The position numbers and the translations under genes were made by a program. The notes below the pieces were generated by a model. That model saw nothing but the letters and a program-made list of their open reading frames with translations. It made no database searches and was not told where the DNA came from. From Campylobacterales bacterium (lineage in GTDB: Bacteria; Campylobacterota; Campylobacteria; Campylobacterales; Arcobacteraceae), in contig JAMOPZ010000285.1 in the NCBI GenBank assembly GCA_027064245.1, positions 1 to 10,206 of the forward strand: DNA of 10,206 nucleotides, given 5' to 3'. Positions 6,108-10,206 of the stretch are shown piece after piece. The first letter of the stretch is position 1. Each line of letters opens with the position of its first letter.

Positions 6108-6952
6108 TAAAACATTCCTCCTCCACCCATACCACCACCAGCACCACCACCAGTACCACCACCCATACCACCACCAGTACCACCACCGATTCCTCCAAAG
6201 CTACCGTCCAAACTACTGTCCAAACTACTGTCCATCATGCTATCAAAACTACTTGGCATTTCATTAACAGAATTGTTTTTATTATTAATTTCTTTTTCTT
6301 CTCTCATCTTATTTTGCCTCTGTTCTTTATTTTGATGTATAATATTAATAATTTCATGCATTTTTTCTTCTCTATTTTGATTTTTTTGTGCAGTTATTCT
6401 ATTTTTTATTTCATTCATATAACGATATTTATATTCTTTATTAGTTTGATTCATTTTTTCTATTAATTTATCAATAGTTTTACTTTTAGCAATATCAATA
6501 TTAACTTGGTTCTTTTCTATAGTTTTTGTAAGATTTTTTTGGGCTATTTGAATATTTTCTTCAACTTTTGGGTAGTCAATATTTTCTACAGCATCTAATA
6601 TGTTTTTATGCGCTTGAAGTATATTTTTTTGAGTTAATTCAAGATTTTCACTTTGAATTTCTTGCGTTTTAATTATTTTGTCAGCCATTTCTCCTATTCT
6701 ATCAGCCATAGTACCAATATCACTAGAGAGTTGAAGCATGCTCTCTTGTGAATTTTCATTATTTTTTGTAGCTATGTTTGCAAATTCTTTAGATAATGAA
6801 ATTAATTCTATAGAGAGATCATATGCATTTTTAGCTATATTTTCTTCCTGTGTTTGAATTTGAATTCCATCTTGATTTACAACTATTTCTGCTGCATATA
6901 TTGAGCTTGATAAGCTTAGTAACAAACTTATCGATATTATTTTTGCTTTCAT
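6107..6952 (-). CDS. Exported coiled-coil protein with Gly-rich GGGX repeat tail, function unknown
   Basis: This 281-residue protein is not one I recognise. It has a cleavable signal peptide (1-20, cut likely after SSIYA). A long, almost entirely helical Asn/Gln/Lys/Glu-rich region (about 35-225) has heptad-like spacing, for example around QLSSDIGTMADRIGEMADKI and the IAQKNLTKTIEKNQVNIDIA stretch. A low-complexity tail follows, with DSSL repeated twice (241-248), then a GGGX array (253-281) with Met at 263, 275 and 280, ending in MF. The tail recalls the GGM tail of GroEL in composition only. There are no Cys residues and no membrane helix after the signal, so it is periplasmic, secreted or attached to the envelope. 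The ATG at 6950-6952 has AAGGA seven bases upstream. It heads a two-gene unit with the calcium-loop lipoprotein and has its own regulated-looking promoter. It may be a structural or adaptor protein of the envelope. Confidence 0.8.
   Translation of the reverse strand: MKAKIISISLLLSLSSSIYAAEIVVNQDGIQIQTQEENIAKNAYDLSIELISLSKEFANIATKNNENSQESMLQLSSDIGTMADRIGEMADKIIKTQEIQSENLELTQKNILQAHKNILDAVENIDYPKVEENIQIAQKNLTKTIEKNQVNIDIAKSKTIDKLIEKMNQTNKEYKYRYMNEIKNRITAQKNQNREEKMHEIINIIHQNKEQRQNKMREEKEINNKNNSVNEMPSSFDSMMDSSLDSSLDGSFGGIGGGTGGGMGGGTGGGAGGGMGGGGMF
6116..6124 (-). promoter_or_regulatory. Ribosome binding site of the lipoprotein, embedded in Gly codons
   Basis: The minus strand reads GGAGGAGGA followed by ATGTTTTA and then the lipoprotein ATG (6107-6105). 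The same bases are the last Gly codons of the coiled-coil protein. The site is an excellent Shine-Dalgarno match with eight bases of spacing, and it fixes the lipoprotein start at the TAATG overlap. Confidence 0.85.
6116..6232 (-). repeat. In-frame 12-base tandem repeats encoding DSSL and GGGX units
   Basis: Two kinds of 12-base tandem unit lie side by side. At 6209-6232 the plus-strand unit caaactactgtc occurs twice exactly (protein DSSL). At 6116-6196 about six degenerate units built on accaccacc plus one variable codon encode the GGG-I/T/M/A tail. The unit length is a multiple of three, so gain or loss of units would change tail length without breaking the frame. Confidence 0.85.
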
Positions 6953-6978
6953 TTTTGTATCCTTGTTTTGATAAAGAA

Positions 6979-7010
6979 ATTATGACATAGAAGTGTTACC
7001 TAAATGTTAC
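6979..7010 (-). promoter_or_regulatory. PhoB-type direct-repeat box plus -10 upstream of the coiled-coil gene
   Basis: On the plus strand TGTTACC-TAAA-TGTTACT (6994-7011) is a direct repeat of two near-identical 7-mers with a 4-base AT spacer, an 11-base period, which is the architecture bound by OmpR/PhoB-family regulators. On the minus strand it is followed after about nine bases by CATAAT (6984-6979), a good -10 with no separate -35, as in PhoB-activated promoters. It overlaps the last codons of the kinase gene and lies 27 bases from the -10 to the exported protein's ATG. The regulator at 8017-8652 is the obvious candidate to bind it. The same paired motif was not seen elsewhere in the window. 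Confidence 0.5.
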
Positions 7011-8030
7011 TTCTATTTTTGTTCCTATATCTACTTTACTTTGTATTTTTATTGTGTAACCTAGTTTTTTAGTAAGCTTTTGAACTATATCAAGTCCAAG
7101 CCCTATGCCTCTATCTGTCTCTTTATAATACCTGTCAAAAACTTTATTAGTATTTTTTATACCTATACCACTATCTTCTATAGTTAGCCTATATTTATCA
7201 ATCTTTATTATTATTTTACCATTTTGTTTGTTATATTTACAAGCATTTGATAAAAGATTATCTACGATTCTAGTAAATTCATCTTTTGAGGTTTTAAGTT
7301 GTGAAACTTGGATATCAACTATAAAATCTATGTGAGGATAAATATATTTGTAATAATCAATTTTTTCATAAATGAGTTGTTTTATCTCTATTTTTTTTAT
7401 ATCAATATTGTTATTTTTTATAATCATTTCTAAATTACCATATAAAGAGCTTATATTTCTGGCTGAAAATTCTATTCTTTTTATAGCTTCATCTGATTTT
7501 TTTTGTTTTAAAATTTGTAAGTTCAATAATATAGATGATATAGGAGTATTTAAATCATGAATTATATCTTTCAAAAATTCATCTAAAAGTCTAAAAGCAT
7601 TTTTTAAAGGGCTTAGTGCATATATAGAGTAAAATATTGAGAGTATAAATAGCATTATACTACTCAAAAAGAAATACAATAAGCTTTTTTCTTTTATTTT
7701 GCTCAATTTTTCTCTATATTTATTATACGGATAGATGATTTTTAGAGTGCTAGTTTTTGAATTTGGTATATCAAAATAGGCAAAGATTTCATTAGTTTTT
7801 ATATTTAAATTAAATAAGTTTTTTTTATTTTGTATAGGTACTATATCTACTTTTATATCTTTATCAGTAAAGGTATAATTATATAGCTTAATTTTATTGA
7901 AAATTTCTATATGAAGGGAGTTTTTTTGCTCATTAAAATACAAAATAAATATAATAGCATTAAGTATAGTCAAAGTAGTAAAAAATAGAAAAAAACTTTT
8001 AAGTAATGATTCTTTTTCAGATTTTTTCAA
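6996..8030 (-). CDS. Sensor histidine kinase without HAMP domain
   Basis: This 344-residue membrane kinase has a helix at about 12-33, a small extracytoplasmic sensor loop (about 34-117, no recognised fold), and a second helix at about 118-138. The H-box IIHDLNTPISSI has phospho-acceptor His158. The N-box is NLLSNACKYN (258-267), the G1 box DSGIGI (286-291) and the G2 box DRGIGLGLDIV (306-316). Only about 20 residues separate the second helix from the phospho-acceptor, so there is no room for a HAMP domain. The start is TTG at 8028-8030 inside the end of the regulator gene (14-base overlap), with AAGGA seven bases upstream. It is the cognate partner of that regulator. The overall plan resembles the CrdS/DccS kinases of Helicobacter and Campylobacter, a comparison from memory. 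The sensed signal is unknown. Confidence 0.92.
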   Translation of the reverse strand: MKKSEKESLLKSFFLFFTTLTILNAIIFILYFNEQKNSLHIEIFNKIKLYNYTFTDKDIKVDIVPIQNKKNLFNLNIKTNEIFAYFDIPNSKTSTLKIIYPYNKYREKLSKIKEKSLLYFFLSSIMLFILSIFYSIYALSPLKNAFRLLDEFLKDIIHDLNTPISSILLNLQILKQKKSDEAIKRIEFSARNISSLYGNLEMIIKNNNIDIKKIEIKQLIYEKIDYYKYIYPHIDFIVDIQVSQLKTSKDEFTRIVDNLLSNACKYNKQNGKIIIKIDKYRLTIEDSGIGIKNTNKVFDRYYKETDRGIGLGLDIVQKLTKKLGYTIKIQSKVDIGTKIEVTFR

Positions 8031-8652
8031 GCCTATATCCTTGTCCTCGTATGTTTGTTATATCTACTTCTAAAAGCTTTTTTATCTTTGTTATGTGAAC
8101 TCTAAGACCAACATCGCTATTTTTTTTCATTAGTTCAAAGATTAAATTTTTATCTACAATATTACCACAGTTTTTTAAAAATAGTAAAAATATCTCTTTA
8201 TCTACTTGAGGTATATTTATGATTTCACTATTTTTTTTCAACTCATCAGTTTTGATATTGTACTCTAGATTTTTATAAGTAATTACATCCATATTTACTT
8301 TTAGTTTTGCATTAATCCTAACTAAAAGTTCATCAAATTCAAATGGTTTTTTTATATAATCATCTCCTCCAACTTGAAAGCCACGAGAAAGAGAGTCTAT
8401 GTCTTTTAGTGCTGTTATAAAAAAAGCAGGTGTTTTATCACCACTATCTCTAAGCTCTTTTAAAAAATCAAAACCATTTAAAAAAGGGACATTTACATCT
8501 AGTAGATATAAATTAAATTCATGTTCAAAACTTAAATCAAGTGCAAGATTACCATCTTTTGCAAGAAATACTTCATATCCTTGCATCTCTAAAAGTTCAT
8601 TTAATGTTTGTGAAAGTATTTCATCATCTTCTAAAAGTAAGATTTTATACAA
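8017..8652 (-). CDS. OmpR-type response regulator, CrdR/DccR-like
   Basis: This 211-residue response regulator has a receiver domain (1 to about 118) with E8, D9 and D10, phospho-acceptor D52 in LLDVNVPFLNGFDFL, T80 and K102 in the KKP motif. A short winged-helix domain (about 125-211) ends in IRGQGYRLEKI, the usual wing hairpin of the family. The start is TTG at 8650-8652, preceded by AAGGA with six bases of spacing inside the last codons of the permease gene; only two bases separate the genes. It is followed by its kinase with a 14-base overlap. The receiver (phrases such as FFITALKDIDSLSRGF) resembles Campylobacterota CrdR/DccR-type regulators as I remember them. Its likely target is the direct-repeat box before the exported coiled-coil gene; this is an inference. 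Confidence 0.92.
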   Translation of the reverse strand: MYKILLLEDDEILSQTLNELLEMQGYEVFLAKDGNLALDLSFEHEFNLYLLDVNVPFLNGFDFLKELRDSGDKTPAFFITALKDIDSLSRGFQVGGDDYIKKPFEFDELLVRINAKLKVNMDVITYKNLEYNIKTDELKKNSEIINIPQVDKEIFLLFLKNCGNIVDKNLIFELMKKNSDVGLRVHITKIKKLLEVDITNIRGQGYRLEKI

Positions 8653-8654
8653 AC

Positions 8655-9443
8655 CTAATCCTTCATTCTCTTTTCTAGTATTTTAGCATAATAAGAGATA
8701 GGATAGGTAAGGGCTAGATAACCAAGGGCCAAAGGTATATAGCTTTCTAACGTTGAATAAGTATAGGCATTAACCTCTTGAGCATTCATCGTAAATTCAC
8801 TAATAGATATGATAGATAAAAGTGAAGAATCTTTAATTATAGAAGCAAATTGCCCTGTAAGAGGGGGTAATATTCTTTTGTATGCTTGAGGAAATATAAT
8901 ATACATATAAGATTGAGTTGGAGTAAATCCAAGTGATTTAGCAGACTCATACTGCCCTTTATCTATACTTTTGACACCTGCTCTTATAATCTCAGTAACA
9001 TAAGCTCCACTAAACATGGCTAGTATAACAGTCCCTACTATATAGCGATTATCAAAACCAAGATTACTTGCAAATACATAGAAAAATATAAGAATTTGAA
9101 CTAAAAGAGGAGTTCCACGGATAATCTCAATATAAAAGCGTGAGAAAAATCTGACTATTATAACTTTTGAATTTTGACCATAGGCAAATATAACACCGAT
9201 TAGAAGACTAAGTATAAGTGCAAAAAATGAGATATAGATAGTCATAAAAAAACCATCTATGAACTTTTTTCTATACTCCCATATACTATCCCATTGGAAT
9301 TCATAGTTTATATTTGTAAACATAAAATAAAAAAGAGTAAATATAGACAAACTTAACACTAAAAAGTTGAAGATATAAACACTTTTTTTAGTCTCTATAT
9401 CTTTTTTTTGATCAATTTCTTGGATAAAAAAATCTTTTAAAAT
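8655..9443 (-). CDS. Amino-acid ABC transporter permease (HisM/GlnP family)
   Basis: This is an inner-membrane permease of a polar amino-acid ABC importer. From the in-frame GTG at 9359 it would be 234 residues; numbering here uses that Met. It shows the family motifs RGTPLLVQ (81-88), TEIIRAGVKSIDKGQYESAKSLGF split across 122-145, and the EAA loop ESAKSLGFTPTQ through FPQAYKRILPP, which docks on the ATPase. Helices lie at about 36-60, 85-100, 107-125, 165-190 and 207-225. The frame stays open upstream to TAA at 9449, and the added 28 codons complete a first membrane helix (VYIFNFLVLSLSIF onward, preceded by KK) that the GTG start would truncate. The GTG has no ribosome binding site, while AGGGA at 9454-9450 sits six bases before an ATT codon (9443-9441), which I take as the start (262 residues). 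It is in an operon with the binding protein; the ATPase is not in the window. Confidence 0.88.
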   Translation of the reverse strand: MLKDFFIQEIDQKKDIETKKSVYIFNFLVLSLSIFTLFYFMFTNINYEFQWDSIWEYRKKFIDGFFMTIYISFFALILSLLIGVIFAYGQNSKVIIVRFFSRFYIEIIRGTPLLVQILIFFYVFASNLGFDNRYIVGTVILAMFSGAYVTEIIRAGVKSIDKGQYESAKSLGFTPTQSYMYIIFPQAYKRILPPLTGQFASIIKDSSLLSIISISEFTMNAQEVNAYTYSTLESYIPLALGYLALTYPISYYAKILEKRMKD

Positions 9444-9455
9444 AGTTTATCCCTA
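9444..9455 (-). promoter_or_regulatory. Ribosome binding site overlapping a stop codon, pointing to an ATT start
   Basis: The minus strand reads TAGGGATAAACT and then ATT. The TAG is the stop of the substrate-binding protein; AGGGA is a fair Shine-Dalgarno sequence spaced six bases from the ATT at 9443-9441. No ATG, GTG or TTG occurs in the permease frame between the upstream TAA (9449-9447) and the GTG at 9359. Confidence 0.5.
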
Positions 9456-10206
9456 GAAAAAGAATTGTATGCCAAGCTTATCAAAAGTAGCTCTAGCTTC
9501 TGTTAGGTATTTTTTTGAAAGATTATCAAAAGTTCCATCACTTTTTGCTTTTTTGATGAAAGCATTTACTTTTGCTTTAAATTCATCGTTACCTTTTTTT
9601 ATTGCCATTCCCCAATGCTCTGGAGATTTTTGAAAAGGTTTGAGAAGTGCAACAGTAGTTTTTTGGTGTTTATTCCAGTTTTTATAAATTGTAAGTTGGT
9701 CATAAAGAAAGCCATCTGCTTTTCCTTGTATAACTTCTAAAACAGCAGCATTTTCTTTATCGAAAACAAGTAAATTAGCATTTTGTAGGTGTTTACCAGC
9801 ATATATATGCCCAGTTGTACCTTTTTTTACTGCTACCTTTTTACCTTTTTGATTTAAATCATTTATATTTTTAATACCACTTTTTGTATTGGTAAGAATT
9901 GCTAAGTTTGATTGTGCATAAGGTATTGAAAAATCTATTGTTTTTTGGCGCTGTTTAGTGATAGTCATAGATGATATTATCAAATCAACCTTACCAGTTT
10001 TTAGTGATGGTATAAGTCCATCCCAAGCTATGTTTTCTATTTTAACTTCACGACCTAGGTATTTACCTAAGGCATAAGCCAAATCAACACTAACCCCTGA
10101 AGGTTTTCCATCTTTGTCACTCATCTCAAATGGTGGATATTGAAGTTCCATTCCAACTACCAAAGGTTTTTCGGCAGCAACTAAATTCGTCATAGTTAAA
10201 AATAGC
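9453..10206 (-). CDS. Family-3 amino-acid ABC transporter substrate-binding protein (5' end outside window)
   Basis: This is a periplasmic binding protein for a polar amino acid. The frame runs off the right edge without a stop. The apparent Met at 10193 is probably not the start: the codons upstream read LFLT and continue into MTNLVAAEKP, which is the end of a signal peptide with likely cleavage near VAA/EKP. Numbering from that Met, the family signature GVSVDLAYALGKYLG is at 33-47 and WDGLIPSLKTGKVDLIIS at 57-74. R82 in TKQRQKTIDFS is the residue that normally binds the ligand carboxylate, and D165 in FLYDQ the one that binds the amino group. The protein ends in an unusual FFF at TAG 9455-9453. 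It is the first visible gene of the permease and two-component operon. The exact amino acid cannot be read from the sequence. Confidence 0.93.
   Translation of the reverse strand, partial: LFLTMTNLVAAEKPLVVGMELQYPPFEMSDKDGKPSGVSVDLAYALGKYLGREVKIENIAWDGLIPSLKTGKVDLIISSMTITKQRQKTIDFSIPYAQSNLAILTNTKSGIKNINDLNQKGKKVAVKKGTTGHIYAGKHLQNANLLVFDKENAAVLEVIQGKADGFLYDQLTIYKNWNKHQKTTVALLKPFQKSPEHWGMAIKKGNDEFKAKVNAFIKKAKSDGTFDNLSKKYLTEARATFDKLGIQFFF

Noticed and set aside
6116..6196. Short regular repeats, considered as CRISPR or an intergenic repeat array
   Set aside because: Units are 12 bases, contiguous, without spacers, and in frame as a Gly-rich protein tail.
7372..7560. Plus-strand open frame inside the second kinase gene
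   Set aside because: It is a shadow of the kinase dimerisation region, with no start signals of its own.
8399..8686. Plus-strand open frame across the regulator gene
   Set aside because: It is Ser/Lys-rich from reversed codons, covers a conserved receiver domain and has no ribosome binding site.

Overview
The window is AT-rich, almost fully coding DNA that looks like a chromosome segment of a free-living Campylobacterota (epsilonproteobacterium) of the Arcobacter/Sulfurimonas type. The signs are an AT-biased codon usage, short or overlapping gene junctions, frequent TTG starts, a FliP next to an OmpA/MotB-type gene, Cache-domain kinases with the HQWKQPLN H-box, and CrdR/DccR-like regulators. 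The genus is an inference from memory of these families; no database was searched. No tRNA, rRNA, CRISPR, insertion sequence or prophage was seen.

Layout. (1) Plus strand, 1-1006: the 3' end of an OmpA/MotB-type peptidoglycan-binding protein, followed without a gap by fliP, a core membrane protein of the flagellar export gate. Every other gene is on the minus strand and is read from right to left. (2) 1003-4872: a three-gene signalling operon with 4- and 8-base overlaps, in the order winged-helix response regulator, REC-PAS-GGDEF diguanylate cyclase, then double-Cache histidine kinase. Its promoter is probably an extended -10 at 4914-4922. It converges on fliP with overlapping stop codons. 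(3) 4971-5801: an orphan ZnuA-like metal-binding protein with a near-consensus promoter placed so that transcription should start at the A of the ATG, which predicts a leaderless message. (4) 5850-6952: a signal-peptide-bearing coiled-coil protein ending in a GGGX tandem-repeat tail, and a small lipoprotein made of two thrombospondin type-3 calcium loops. The stop and start overlap as TAATG, and the lipoprotein's ribosome binding site lies within the Gly codons of the tail. (5) 6996-10206: an amino-acid ABC substrate-binding protein (cut by the right edge) and its permease, followed at 2 bases by an OmpR-type response regulator and at a 14-base overlap by its histidine kinase. No ABC ATPase is in the window.

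How they may work together. The most interesting unit is 5850 to about 10206. A two-component system is embedded in an amino-acid uptake operon, and immediately downstream of the kinase lies a PhoB-type direct repeat (7-4-7 bases, 11-base period) placed directly upstream of a -10 element for the exported coiled-coil/lipoprotein pair. The simplest model is that the regulator activates this envelope pair in response to whatever the kinase senses. The second signalling operon couples an external ligand (Cache domains) to both gene expression (winged-helix regulator) and c-di-GMP (GGDEF), next to flagellar genes. These functional links are inferences from gene order and sites.
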